Shown piece by piece: positions 27,918-39,301 of a DNA stretch of 64,000 bases. How positions within the stretch are numbered: the stretch's first letter is position 1; each line of letters starts with the position of its first letter. Under the pieces are notes generated by a model. The model searched no databases and had not been told where the DNA came from. It was given only the letters and a program-made list of their open reading frames with translations. Source of the stretch: AWTP1-13 sp963797005 (lineage in GTDB: Bacteria > Pseudomonadota > Alphaproteobacteria > Rhizobiales > Hyphomicrobiaceae). The stretch covers positions 62,001 through 126,000 of the forward strand of contig CAWCOF010000011.1 in assembly GCA_963797005.1 (NCBI GenBank), given 5' to 3'. The position numbers and the translations under genes were made by a program.

Positions 27918-28447
27918 TATTGCTCACCCGGCAGCACGAGATCGTGCACGCCCACGGAGTTGGAGCTGTGGGCGAGGAGCATCCGATAGGCGTGACGCTC
28001 GTCGTGGGCATCCCTGACTCTGATCCAGAACAGGATCTTGCCTGCCTCGGCCGCCTCTTGGAAATGAGCGGCGTGGCGAGGGATCAGCCAATGGCCCAAA
28101 GCATCCTTCAGAGAGCCTGCTCCTGAATGAATTCTCTCCATCAAGGCATCCGCGAGAGGCCCGGACGTGCAGGCGATCACTTTCGAGCTTTCCGGAAAAG
28201 GCAGCACCTCAACACCGAGGGGTTGGCGCTCAGGTGCCATGATGGTCTTGCTGGCAAACAGCCGCTCCAACGCCACGCAATTGAAGCTATCGAGGACGAG
28301 ACCACGGCCGCGCAGGTCGCCAAGTGCGTCGCGCACCTGTTCCCAGCTGTCGAACGTGCCGACTGCGAAGCGCAATTTTGGCTGATCGGTCAACGGAATC
28401 CCCGCGGGAGCAGCACATGGGGTCAGTCGTTTGGCAGTGTTTGCCAC
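27917..28447 (-). CDS. conserved protein of unknown function, FNR-type box upstream
   Basis: 176 residues from GTG 28447. Two alpha/beta halves: FAVGTFDSWEQVRDALGDL and a later KILFWIRVRDAHDERHAYRM, each resembling the small ferredoxin-like fold of DUF1269/heavy-metal-type stress proteins, but I cannot name the family. No signal peptide. It heads a run with SHOCT and metal-binding genes. FNR-type boxes at 28464 and 28543 suggest oxygen control. Confidence 0.75.
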   Translation of the reverse strand: MANTAKRLTPCAAPAGIPLTDQPKLRFAVGTFDSWEQVRDALGDLRGRGLVLDSFNCVALERLFASKTIMAPERQPLGVEVLPFPESSKVIACTSGPLADALMERIHSGAGSLKDALGHWLIPRHAAHFQEAAEAGKILFWIRVRDAHDERHAYRMLLAHSSNSVGVHDLVLPGEQ

Positions 28448-28463
28448 GAAAGGCAGCTACCGA

Positions 28464-28477
28464 TTGACGTGGATCAA
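28464..28477. promoter_or_regulatory. FNR/FixK-type box (imperfect)
   Basis: TTGACGTGGATCAA matches TTGAT-N4-ATCAA with one change. It lies only 16 bases before the start of the 28447 gene, so it might act as a repressor site or serve the other strand. Confidence 0.55.
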
Positions 28478-28542
28478 GGTTGCGCGTGCTTTGGCGTCGC
28501 GCCGCTCGGCATTGCATGTGGGATTGATCGCTCGCCCCTGCC

Positions 28543-28556
28543 TTGATGACGATCAA
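28543..28556. promoter_or_regulatory. FNR/FixK-type box (perfect)
   Basis: TTGATGACGATCAA is an exact TTGAT-N4-ATCAA palindrome, centred about 100 bases before the 28447 start. An activator site at -41.5 would put the transcript start near 28508. Confidence 0.7.
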
Positions 28557-28586
28557 ACAAGGCCCGAGGAGCGCGACGCTTGGCGT

Positions 28587-28716
28587 TCAATCAATGCTGG
28601 TGCCCGCCGCAAGCACCTCGCGCAAGGCCGCAATCAGCTCGGCCTGGTGGTAGGGCTTCCGCAGCAGTTTGAACTGTTCACACTCCAGATCGTGAGCATG
28701 CACCAGCTCCTCGGTC
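28587..28716 (-). pseudogene. 3' remnant of a response-regulator receiver domain
   Basis: The frame reads ECEQFKLLRKPYHQAELIAA and on to LREVLAAGTSID before the stop, the last beta-strand/helix of a receiver domain (conserved Lys-Pro after beta-5), as at the end of hybrid kinases. Nothing of the Asp-containing part remains; the frame ends where the anion-symporter remnant begins. Confidence 0.7.
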
Positions 28717-28719
28717 CTT

Positions 28720-28851
28720 ATGATCGTCATCGTCTATCTTGGCGAACTCGCCAGCAATACGGCTGTTGCCGCCATCTTCCTACCCGTGGCCGGCGCGCTC
28801 GCGATCGGAATGGACACGGCGGCCCTGACGCTCATGTTGCCGACGGGCCTA
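28720..28851 (+). pseudogene. fragment of a DASS/SLC13 sodium:anion symporter
   Basis: About 43 codons reading YLGELASNTAVAAIFLPVAG then ALTLMLPTGLS, matching the second SNT motif region of SLC13/DASS transporters. Neither the upstream nor the downstream part exists; it is joined at both ends to unrelated sequence, so it is a deletion scar. Confidence 0.7.
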
Positions 28852-28862
28852 TCAAAGAACCG

Positions 28863-29675
28863 CTATCCCGCCAGTAACTTCAGGCCAGCGTCGAAGGCGA
28901 GGAACAGCGCGGGGCCTACGAAGGCGCCCAGAATGGTGAGGCCGACTGCGAAGAGCGGATCATAGGCGCCGCTGTCCTTGCCATCTGACAGGTAAAAGAC
29001 CGTCCCCAGAACCAAGCAATACGTCCCCACCAACATCATGAAAGTCGTCAGAATAAATACGTACCCTGGAGTTGGCCACGACCTGACGAAGAAATTCGCC
29101 ACTATGGCTAGAGTGACGGTGAGCTCCAAAAAGCACGTGATAGCGCGTCGCTGGCGACCATCGCCAATCGTTGCCATCATTGGCGCTGCGATGCTGAAGA
29201 GAACCGCCAAGAATGCGACGCTTCGGACCATCGCTCGGTGGTCGGCCGAATAGAGCGGTAACATGCCCGCGGAGAGAGCCACCACAAGTGCGCCCGCTAT
29301 CCCGCCAGCCGTGACCGCCCATGCCAGTCCGCCAAACCCGGACCGGCGGTAGCCTTGGCTCGCGCCGGCGACCCACATGGAGCAAACAACGAATACGTCT
29401 CGCCAGTGGGTGTGCAGTGTCGGGCGCCAGCCGCCAAAGCTCGCGAGCCAAGTCAAGGCCGCCTGAAAGTAAGGCTGAGCCCACCCGAATAGCAGCCGAG
29501 CCGTCGCGTAGTAGGCGTCCATGACTAATCCTAGAGATGCCGAAGGCCTCCAGGTGACCAAAGCACGTTGAGCAAGGGCGACAAATGCCAGGGTGGTCGC
29601 GACCGTGGTCAGGGCGCGGAAGACCCACCAGAATTCGCCGTGAACTTCTTTGGGTGCCGTCACTCCTGAAGGCAA
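28863..29675 (-). CDS. multi-pass membrane protein of unknown function
   Basis: 270 residues with about seven hydrophobic segments (for example TLAFVALAQRALV, AWAVTAGGIAGALVVALSAG, GYVFILTTFMMLVGTYCLVL). No transporter or enzyme motif recognised. The stop is close to the symporter remnant. Composition is less GC-biased than the core genes. No obvious partner. Confidence 0.7.
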   Translation of the reverse strand: MPSGVTAPKEVHGEFWWVFRALTTVATTLAFVALAQRALVTWRPSASLGLVMDAYYATARLLFGWAQPYFQAALTWLASFGGWRPTLHTHWRDVFVVCSMWVAGASQGYRRSGFGGLAWAVTAGGIAGALVVALSAGMLPLYSADHRAMVRSVAFLAVLFSIAAPMMATIGDGRQRRAITCFLELTVTLAIVANFFVRSWPTPGYVFILTTFMMLVGTYCLVLGTVFYLSDGKDSGAYDPLFAVGLTILGAFVGPALFLAFDAGLKLLAG

Positions 29676-29930
29676 AGCAAACCTCCTGGACCCGCCATGG
29701 GTTTGAGCTTGGCGGCGAGCCTAAAAGCCCTACTCGGGTGCGAAGAATAGCTTACGATAGTTACAGGGGCCCGTCTCTAGAGTAGTCCATGAACGACTAT
29801 GGTGGCGGATGCTTCGGGACGCGTCACCTATTCCCGGTTTCCCGACCCGACAACTACGCCTCTCGACGCCAGATCGCTGGCTTGATACGCGCACCCATGG
29901 TCGGCCTGTTTCAAACTGCCGTCGCCTGGA

Positions 29931-30226
29931 TGGCAACTTGCCGCCGTCGTCTATACCGCGCCCGGCTCCTTCCTCGATCATGCCTGGCCCAACTTGCCCG
30001 TCTTCGGTGTCGCGCCGTGCCCGACCACGATCTTCACCTTCGGCGTGCTGCTGCTCGCTGCCGGCCCGCTACCCTGTGGCTTGTCACCATCCCGGTCGTA
30101 TGGGCCGAGATCGGCGCAGCGCTGCTGAAGGTCCCCGAGCATTTCGGGCTGCTGGTTTCCGGCGTGCTGGGCGCGATCCTGTTGCCGCTCTGGAGTGATG
30201 GTCGGGCAGATCGGATTTCCGCCTGA
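29931..30226 (+). pseudogene. DUF6064 membrane protein remnant with frameshift
   Basis: One frame gives WQLAAVVYTAPGSFLDHAWP then FGVAPCPTTIFTFGVLLLA; a second, from about 30060, gives TLWLVTIPVVWAEIGAALL then KVPEHFGLLVSGVLGAILLP before the stop. Together they resemble the C-terminal half of DUF6064 proteins (PCPTTIFTFG is characteristic). The N-terminal half is missing. Confidence 0.65.
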
Positions 30227-30610
30227 TCCATTCAGGGCCTGAGCTGATGTGTCCTTGGGGTCAAACCTTGCCGATCGTCGCGCGCCCAGGGCATGTCCGA
30301 AGTACCTCTGTGCAGTCGGAATCGCTGCGATGCCGCGAACGGGCCGGTCCGTGCCACGTCCAGACATCGGCGGTTCTTGCGCAGACAGAGTGTGGCCGTG
30401 AAGCAGCACACTTATTCGGCCGGCAAGCCGGCGTCGGCGAATAGGTCATATATGAAATTCCTATAAGGAAGACGCCTGATCCCTCTCGATTTCAAATGCG
30501 CTGATCGGCATCTGTCGGCTGTCGGTCCGGATGCAGCGGTCGATGTTCAGTCTCAGCGTAGGCAACGGCTGCTGCGTTGGCGGCGTTGTGCTCAGCCCAA
30601 GGAGCAACCC
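30227..30610. other. upstream region of the kdp operon
   Basis: No gene seen. An AT-rich stretch at 30440-30468 contains ATAGG and CCTAT inverted around TCATATATGAAATT and is the best candidate for the kdp promoter or KdpE site, about 145 bases before the first small gene. It does not match the E. coli KdpE consensus closely. Confidence 0.4.
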
Positions 30611-30694
30611 ATGTTGGACGTGATTATGCTGGCCACCGGGCTCGGCTTTTTCGCCATCGCCGTGGCCTACCTCGCCGCCTGTGAGCGGTTGTGA
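30611..30694 (+). CDS. 27-residue membrane peptide preceding kdpF
   Basis: The product MLDVIMLATGLGFFAIAVAY plus LAACERL is a single transmembrane helix with a short cationic end. Near-identical tiny proteins precede kdpF in many alpha- and betaproteobacteria and are annotated as hypothetical. Ten bases separate it from kdpF; a good GGAGCAACCC ribosome binding region precedes it. A role in stabilising the Kdp complex, like KdpF, is inferred from position and size. Confidence 0.75.
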   Translation: MLDVIMLATGLGFFAIAVAYLAACERL

Positions 30695-30704
30695 GGAGAG
30701 CCCC

Positions 30705-30794
30705 ATGTTTGTCGAATACCTGCTCGGCGGTGTCGTTATTGCGGCCCTCCTCGTCTACCTGACCTATGCGCTGCTGCGACCAGAGAAGTTCTGA
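30705..30794 (+). CDS. kdpF: K+-transporting ATPase subunit F
   Basis: 29 residues (MFVEYLLGGVVIAALLVYLT then ALLRPEKF), the standard single-helix KdpF ending in RPEKF, which stabilises KdpABC. GAGGAGAG precedes the ATG. Confidence 0.93.
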   Translation: MFVEYLLGGVVIAALLVYLTYALLRPEKF

Positions 30795-30816
30795 GCGCAG
30801 CTGTAGTGAGGCATCC

Positions 30817-32521
30817 ATGACCACCAACGGTTGGCTTCAGATCGCAATCTACTTTGCGGTCCTTACGGCGCTCGTTGTGCCGCTCGGCCGCTACATGGCC
30901 CGCGTGTTCGAAGGCGAGAGCACCGTTCTCTCGCCCGCGCTGAGGCCCGTCGAGACCTTTCTCTATCGGATGTCCGGAATTGACGAGAATCGCGAGCAGC
31001 ACTGGGTCACCTACACGACGGCCATGCTGCTGTTCAACGCCGCGGGCTTCGTCTTGCTTTACGCGCTGTTGCGGTTGCAGGGCTGGCTGCCGCTCAATCC
31101 GGCGGGGCAGTCGGGCGTGCCTGCCGACCTAGCCTTCAACACGGCCGTCAGCTTCTCCACCAACACCAACTGGCAGAACTACGGCGGCGAGAGCACGCTC
31201 AGCTATCTGAGTCAGATGGTCGGTTTGACCACGCAGAATTTCGTCTCGGCCGCCACCGGCATCGCGCTCGTGATCGCGCTGATCCGTGCCTTCGCGCGCG
31301 CCTCCAGCAACACGATCGGCAACTTCTGGGTCGATCTCACCCGCTGCACGCTCTACATCCTGCTGCCGCTGTCGCTCGTGGCGGCTCTGTTCCTGGTGTG
31401 GCAGGGCGTGCCGCAGAACTCTCGGCGCCTATGTCGATGCGAGCACGCTGGAGGGTGCGAAGCAGATCTTGAGCCGGGGTCCGGCCGCCTCGCAGATCGC
31501 CATTAAGCAGCTTGGGACCAACGGCGGCGGCTTCTGGAACGCCAATTCGTCAGTGCCCTACGAGAACCCCACGCCGCTCAGCAATATCCTCCAGGCGCTC
31601 TACATCCTGCTGATCTCTGCGGCACTGACCCACACCTTCGGACGCATGGTCAGGGACGAGCGGCAGGGCTGGGCGCTCTATGCCGCCATGTCGGTCGTCT
31701 TCCTCGCATTTGTGGCGATCGCCTATTGGGCCGAGGCCGCCGGCAACCCGCAGTTTGCCGCCCTTGGACTCGATCCTGCCAACATGGAAGGCAAGGAGGT
31801 CCGCTTCGGCATCGCCAATTCGGCACTGTGGGAGGTTGCCACCACGGCCGCATCCAACGGTTCGGTCAACGCCATGCACGACAGCTTCACGCCGCTCGGC
31901 GGGATGATGGCGATCATCATGATGCAGCTCGGCGAGATCATCTATGGCGGCGTCGGCTCCGGCCTCTACGGAATGCTGCTGTTCGTCATCGTCGCCATGT
32001 TCGTGGCGGGACTGATGGTTGGTCGTACGCCGGAGTACCTCGGCAAGAAGATCGAGGCCAAGGAGGTCAAGATGGCCATGCTCGCCATCCTGATCCTGCC
32101 GCTGTCGATCCTCGGCTTCATGGCGGTCGCGACGGTCACCTCGTTCGGCCTCTCCAGCGTTCAGGACGCAGGCCCGCATGGCTTCAGTGAGATCATGTAC
32201 CTCTACTCCTCGAGCACCGGCAACAACGGCTCGGCCTTCGCCGGCTTCACCGGCAACACGCTCTGGTACAACCTCACCGGCGGCTTCGCCATGCTGATCG
32301 GCCGCTACTTCGTCATCATCCCCGCGATGGCGGTGGCGGGTTCGCTGGTGGCCAAGAAGATCGTGCCCGCCTCGGCTGGTACCTTCCCGACCCACGGGCC
32401 GCTGTTCGTCGGCCTGCTGGTCGGCGTCATCCTCATCATCGGCGGCCTGACCTTCTTCCCAGCACTGGCGCTGGGGCCCATCGCCGAGCACTTCGCCATG
32501 CGCGCCGGGCAGGTCTTCTGA
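30817..32521 (+). CDS. kdpA: K+-transporting ATPase subunit A, interrupted by a 1-base insertion
   Basis: KdpA is the channel-like subunit with four pseudo-repeated selectivity filters. Seen are NTAVSFSTNTNWQNY in the first frame, and LGTNGGGFWNANSS and SSTGNNGSAFAGF in the second. The frames switch near 31420: removing one T in GAACTCTCGG restores VPQNLGAYVD. The joined product is about 567 residues, the normal length. kdpB follows 24 bases on. Sequence error or recent lesion; neighbours are intact. Confidence 0.93.
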
Positions 32522-32545
32522 GCAGAGTCTCATCGGAGTTGAACC

Positions 32546-34660
<2,115 letters not shown>

Positions 34661-34671
34661 GGAGAACGTTC

Positions 34672-35274
34672 ATGTTGAGAGAACTCCGACCCGCCGTTGT
34701 GATGCTGGGGCTGTTCACGATCATCACCGGGCTCGTCTATCCCCTCGCCGTCACCGGCGTTGCGCAGGTCATGTTCCCGTCACAGGCCAACGGGAGTCTG
34801 GTCGTGGTTGGTGGCAGGGTGGTCGGATCGGCGCTGATCGGCCAGGTGTTCACCGCGGACCGCTACTTCCAAGGCCGCCCCTCGGCAACCGTCGGACCCG
34901 ACCCGAAGGACCCCTCCAAGACCGTCGATGCACCCTACAACGCCGCCAACTCCGGCGGCTCTAACCTTGGTCCCACGAGCAAGACCTTAATTGAGCGGAT
35001 CAAGGCGGATGTGGCCGCCCGGAAGGCGGAGAACCCGAATGCGAAGGTGCCCACCGACCTGGTTACCACCTCGGGCAGCGGCCTCGACCCCCACATCTCG
35101 CCCGCGGCAGCGCTGTTCCAGGTGCCTCGCGTTGCCAAGGCCCGCAATTTGCCGGAGGATCGTGTCCGCCAGCTCGTGGCGCAGCACATCGAGGATCGAA
35201 CCCTCGGCTTCCTCGGCGAGCCGCGCGTGAACGTGTTGGCACTCAACATGGCACTGGACCGCGCAGCGCGATGA
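34672..35274 (+). CDS. kdpC: K+-transporting ATPase subunit C
   Basis: 200 residues. N-terminal transmembrane helix (VVMLGLFTIITGLVYPLAVT), then the periplasmic domain with GSALIGQVFTADRYFQGRPS, SGGSNLGPTS and SGSGLDPHISPAAALFQV. KdpC stabilises the complex and raises ATP affinity. Twelve bases after kdpB with GAGGAGAAC before the ATG. Confidence 0.96.
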   Translation: MLRELRPAVVMLGLFTIITGLVYPLAVTGVAQVMFPSQANGSLVVVGGRVVGSALIGQVFTADRYFQGRPSATVGPDPKDPSKTVDAPYNAANSGGSNLGPTSKTLIERIKADVAARKAENPNAKVPTDLVTTSGSGLDPHISPAAALFQVPRVAKARNLPEDRVRQLVAQHIEDRTLGFLGEPRVNVLALNMALDRAAR

Positions 35275-35298
35275 GGCCGGCGAACGGCGGTGTTGTCC

Positions 35299-38025
35299 AT
35301 GGCGGATCAGCGCAGCGCCCCTGACCAGCGACCCTCGCCGGAAGCCTTGCTTGCCGAGGCCCGACGCGAGGAGAAGGGCCGTGCCGGCCATCTCAAGATT
35401 TTCATCGGGGCGGCGCCGGGCGTCGGCAAGACCTACGAGATGCTGCAGGCGGCGCGTGCCAAGCTGAAGGAAGGCGTGGACGTCGTCGTTGGCGTAGTCG
35501 AGACGCATGGGCGCCAGGAGACCGAGGCGCTATTGGAGGGTCTCGACGTGTTGAACCGGAGACCGGTGGTCTACGCCGGCACTCTCATGACCGAGTTCGA
35601 CCTCGACAGGGCGCTCAAGCGCCGGCCCGGGCTCCTTCTGGTGGACGAGCTTGCGCATGCCAATCTTCCCGGCAGCCGTCATCCCAAGCGCTACCAGGAT
35701 GTCGAGGAGCTGCTGGACGCTGGCATCGACGTCTACACCACGGTCAACATTCAACACATCGAGAGCCTGAACGACGTGGTGTCGCAGATCACGCGCGTGC
35801 GCGTGCGCGAGGTCGTGCCCGATGCGATCCTGGACCGCGCGGATGCCATCGAGCTGGTGGACCTGACACCGGAAGACCTGATCCAGCGCTTAAAGGAGGG
35901 CAAGGTCTACGTACCCAAACAGGCCGAGCGCGCCCTCAAGCACTACTTCTCGCCGGCCAATCTCACGGCGCTGCGCGAGCTGGCCCTGAGGCGTACGGCT
36001 GAGCATGTCGATGAGCAACTGCTCGAGCAGATGCAGGCGCGCGCGATCCCTGGGCCCTGGGCAGCAGGTGAGCGCATTCTCGTCTGTGTTAGCGAGGACC
36101 CGCGCTCCGCTGGCCTGGTGCGCCATACCAAGCGGCTTGCCGATCGGCTACGGGCGCCGTGGACGGCCCTTTACATCGAGACGCCGCGTGGCCTGCAATT
36201 GACTGAGGAGGAAAGGGGTCGTGTTGCCGACGCCTTGCGGCTGACCGAGCGCCTCGATGGGGAAGCCGTCACGCTGCCCGCCAAGGCACGCCGCATCGCC
36301 GACGATGTGCTCGACTCCGCGCGCAGGGGCAACGTCACCCACATCGTCATCGGCAAGTCCACGCGTTCCCGGTGGTTCGAGATCCTGCACGGCTCGATCG
36401 TCCACGATCTGGTGCGGCGGGCCGGCAACATCAGCGTCCACGTCATCGCGGGTGACGAGATTGGGAGCGAGCCGATCCGGAAGAGGACGGTGAACACGGC
36501 CGCTCTCGCGGAGCCCTTCGATGCCCGTCCCTACGTGGAGGCACTGCTGGCGGTCGCCCTATCGGTGGGTGCCGGCAAACTCCTGTGGCCGTGGATTGGC
36601 GTGAACAACATAGGCCTCGTGTTCCTCACGGCCGTCGTTGCCGTCGCGATCCGTCTCGGCTTGTGGCCCTCCCTCCTGACAAGTGCCGTCTCAGCGCTCG
36701 CCTACAACTACTTCTTCACCGAGCCCTATTACACGTTCAACATCTCTGACGCCACGGAAGTCATCGCTGTCGTGTTCTATGCGGTGGTGGCGGTCATCGT
36801 CTCCAATGTTGCCGCACGGGCGCGTGTGCAGATGCTGGGCGCCATGGAGCGGAGCCGAACGACGGAATCTCTCTACGCCTTCAGCCGCAAGCTGGCCGGC
36901 GCGGGAACGCTCGATGACGTTCTGTGGGCGATCGCGCATCAGATCGCAATAATGCTGAAGGTGCGCGTGGTGTTGTTGCTGCCGGACGACAGCGCGCTCG
37001 CCGTCAAGACAGGCTATCCGCCTGAGGATCGCCTCGAAGAGGCCGACTTGGCAGCGGCAAAATGGTCCTGGGAGAAAAACCGTCCGGCTGGCCGCGACTC
37101 GGATGCGCTTCCCGGCGCCAAGTGGCTGTTCTTCCCGATGCGCACGGGCCGCGGTCAGATCGGCATTCTGGGCATCTGCCGCGACGAGCCGGGTCCGCTG
37201 CTGCGCGCCGAGCACCGGCGGCTGCTCGATGCGCTCGCCGATCAAGGCGCCCTGGCGATCGAGCGCGTGCATCTGGTCGAGGATGTCGAACGGGTGCGGC
37301 GCACGGCTGAGACCGATCGCTTGCGCTCGGCGCTGCTGACCTCCATCTCGCATGACCTGAAGACTCCGCTGGCCGCTGTTCTCGGCGCGGCTGCAGCATT
37401 GCGCGACCTGTCCAAGTCCTTCGACGACGATGCCAAGGCGGAGCTCCTCGCCACCGTAATCGACGAGTCGGAGCGTTTGAACCGCTTCATCGCCAATCTG
37501 CTCGACATGACCAAGCTCGAGGCGGGTGCCGTCGTGCCGAACGCCGCGCTGCACGATATCGGCGAGATCGTCGGCAGCGCGCTGGAGCGGGCGAGCAAGA
37601 TCCTGGCCAGGCATCGCGTGGAGATGGATATCGGCCCGGACCTGCCCATGGTCATGGTGGACGCCGTGCTGTTCGAGCAGGCGCTATTCAACCTTCTGGA
37701 CAATGCCGCGAAGTACGCGCCGCCGGAGACAACGGTGCGTATTCAGAGCTGGCTGGAGCAGGACAGTGTGAAGCTGGAGGTCCTGGACGAGGGGGAGGGT
37801 ATCCCCGGTGCCGACCTCGAACGCATCTTCGGCAAGTTCTATCGCGCGCGAAAAGGCGATCAGGTTCGCGCTGGCACCGGGCTCGGGCTCGCCATCTCGC
37901 GCGGATTTGTCGAGGCAATGTGCGGTACCATCGTCGCGGCCAATCGCACCGACCGCATGGGAGCGGTGTTCACGATCACCCTTCCAGTCCCCAAGGCGGC
38001 GAAGCAGGGAAGGACCGCAGCATGA
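35299..38025 (+). CDS. kdpD: K+ sensor histidine kinase
   Basis: 908 residues from the ATG at 35299; a GTG at 35290 is possible. Order: KdpD domain with Walker A FIGAAPGVGKTYEM and LLLVDELAHANLPGSRH, USP-like domain (about 240-380), four transmembrane helices (about 410-510), GAF domain, HisKA with SISHDLKTPLAAVLG, and HATPase_c (NLLDNAAKYAP, GTGLGLAISRG). Senses K+ limitation and phosphorylates KdpE. Stop overlaps kdpE (ATGA). Confidence 0.96.
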   Translation: MADQRSAPDQRPSPEALLAEARREEKGRAGHLKIFIGAAPGVGKTYEMLQAARAKLKEGVDVVVGVVETHGRQETEALLEGLDVLNRRPVVYAGTLMTEFDLDRALKRRPGLLLVDELAHANLPGSRHPKRYQDVEELLDAGIDVYTTVNIQHIESLNDVVSQITRVRVREVVPDAILDRADAIELVDLTPEDLIQRLKEGKVYVPKQAERALKHYFSPANLTALRELALRRTAEHVDEQLLEQMQARAIPGPWAAGERILVCVSEDPRSAGLVRHTKRLADRLRAPWTALYIETPRGLQLTEEERGRVADALRLTERLDGEAVTLPAKARRIADDVLDSARRGNVTHIVIGKSTRSRWFEILHGSIVHDLVRRAGNISVHVIAGDEIGSEPIRKRTVNTAALAEPFDARPYVEALLAVALSVGAGKLLWPWIGVNNIGLVFLTAVVAVAIRLGLWPSLLTSAVSALAYNYFFTEPYYTFNISDATEVIAVVFYAVVAVIVSNVAARARVQMLGAMERSRTTESLYAFSRKLAGAGTLDDVLWAIAHQIAIMLKVRVVLLLPDDSALAVKTGYPPEDRLEEADLAAAKWSWEKNRPAGRDSDALPGAKWLFFPMRTGRGQIGILGICRDEPGPLLRAEHRRLLDALADQGALAIERVHLVEDVERVRRTAETDRLRSALLTSISHDLKTPLAAVLGAAAALRDLSKSFDDDAKAELLATVIDESERLNRFIANLLDMTKLEAGAVVPNAALHDIGEIVGSALERASKILARHRVEMDIGPDLPMVMVDAVLFEQALFNLLDNAAKYAPPETTVRIQSWLEQDSVKLEVLDEGEGIPGADLERIFGKFYRARKGDQVRAGTGLGLAISRGFVEAMCGTIVAANRTDRMGAVFTITLPVPKAAKQGRTAA

Positions 38026-38711
38026 GCGCGGCGGCGGGCACAATCCTGATCATCGATGATGAGCCGCCCATCCGCAAACTGCTGCGCATGGGGCTCGCCT
38101 CGCAGGGCTACGACGTGCTCGAGGCACCCAACGGCAAGGCGGCTCTCGAGCTGCTTGCCAGGAAACCGGCACTTGTGATCCTTGACCTCGGACTGCCCGA
38201 CATCGAAGGGCTCGAGCTGTTGCAACGGATGCGGCGCGCCCAAGAGGACCTACCCATTGTCGTGCTTTCCAGTCGCGGGGATGATGCCGGCAAGGTCGCG
38301 GCCCTCGACCTTGGCGCCGACGACTACGTGACCAAACCCTTTAGCATGGACGAGCTGTTCGCCCGCATACGTGCTGCCATGCGCCACCAGCTCCAGGTGC
38401 AGGGCGAGCGGCCTGTGTTCCGCGTCGGCGACTTGAGCGTCGACCTCGTGCGGCGCATCGTCAAGCTGGGTGACAAGGAGGTCAGGCTCTCCCCCAAGGA
38501 GTACGACCTTCTGCGCCTGCTCGTGCAGCACGCCGGCAAGGTGCTGACTCACAAATTCTTGCTGCAGCAGCTGTGGAACGAGCCGACCGACCCGCAGTAC
38601 CTGCGGGTGTACGTGCGGCAGCTGCGTCAAAAGATCGAGAGCGATCCCGAGCGCCCACGGCATCTGCTGACGGAGACGGGTGTCGGCTATCGTCTGCGGG
38701 CACCTGAGTAA
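38022..38711 (+). CDS. kdpE: Kdp operon response regulator
   Basis: 229 residues, OmpR/PhoB type. Receiver domain: IIDDEPPIRKLLRM acidic pair, phospho-acceptor Asp in LVILDLGLPDIEG, Lys in YVTKPFSMDEL. C-terminal winged helix with LSPKEYDLLRLLVQHAGKVL and YLRVYVRQLRQKIE. Starts inside the kdpD stop, so translation is coupled. Expected to activate kdpFABC. Confidence 0.96.
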   Translation: MSAAAGTILIIDDEPPIRKLLRMGLASQGYDVLEAPNGKAALELLARKPALVILDLGLPDIEGLELLQRMRRAQEDLPIVVLSSRGDDAGKVAALDLGADDYVTKPFSMDELFARIRAAMRHQLQVQGERPVFRVGDLSVDLVRRIVKLGDKEVRLSPKEYDLLRLLVQHAGKVLTHKFLLQQLWNEPTDPQYLRVYVRQLRQKIESDPERPRHLLTETGVGYRLRAPE

Positions 38712-39301
38712 CGCAACTCACCCGATCGCACACGGGGGCTTGTCACCCTCTCGTGCCGAAATGCATCAGGACCGCTCTGGGTCAAAAATCCCCGGAGCCG
38801 CTTCGTCCGCTTTTGGGCCTTTTCGGATAGTGGGCCATTCAAACTGACCCACTACCCCTTTTCGGACATCTGACAGATGCTTGCAATGATCATCGCACCA
38901 GGAAGACCCACCCGTCACTTCGCTTAGGCGCGTTGGGTCCCCCCAGTCACGGTGGGACACCGTCCGCATAACGCCTTGAAATGCCTTGGAAGCCTTTGCG
39001 CCGACGGGACACTCTAAGTTGCTGATTCCATTCACTTGTGGTGCAGCGGGCGCGTCACTTGTGGTACAGCGGGCGTGACCTCCACTAGCGGCGAGCATCA
39101 CGGCACATGCGGGCCGCGAATTGCGTCCCGATCAGGCCCATCCCCGTGCCACTTCAGCCCCAACTCGACTAACAGATGGTTCGTGCAACGGCGCCCGCGC
39201 CGGTGCGGACGCCGCCTAGGGTCGCAACAGAAACGGCCCCCCCCACATCGTCATTGCCCCCTCCAGCCTTTGCAGCGACCATAGAGCTGGACTAGGGATG
39301 T
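38712..39301. other. 590-bp gap between kdpE and kup with possible IS21-type remnant
   Basis: No gene supported. At 38825-38855 the segment AGTGGGCCATTCAAACTGAC followed by CCACTACC resembles the ends of IS21-family elements (GTGGGTCA...TGACCCAC), so an old insertion scar is possible. A 23-bp tandem duplication lies at 39032-39077. The rest is likely promoter sequence for kup. Confidence 0.4.
39032..39077. repeat. tandem duplication of a 23-bp unit
   Basis: Two adjacent copies of a unit starting TCACTTGTGGTGCAGCGGGC (39032-39054 and 39055-39077) differ at two positions. Upstream of kup by about 225 bases. Confidence 0.85.

Noticed and set aside
29931..30226. Intact single gene in the long frame from 29789
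   Set aside because: Similarity to DUF6064 is split between two frames, so it is a frameshifted remnant.
30440..30468. Classical KdpE box
   Set aside because: AT-rich and suitably placed but does not match the known consensus well enough to call.
38766..39101. Minus-strand frame between kdpE and kup as a gene
   Set aside because: No recognised domain, covers the repeat and the IS21-like segment, and no ribosome binding site.
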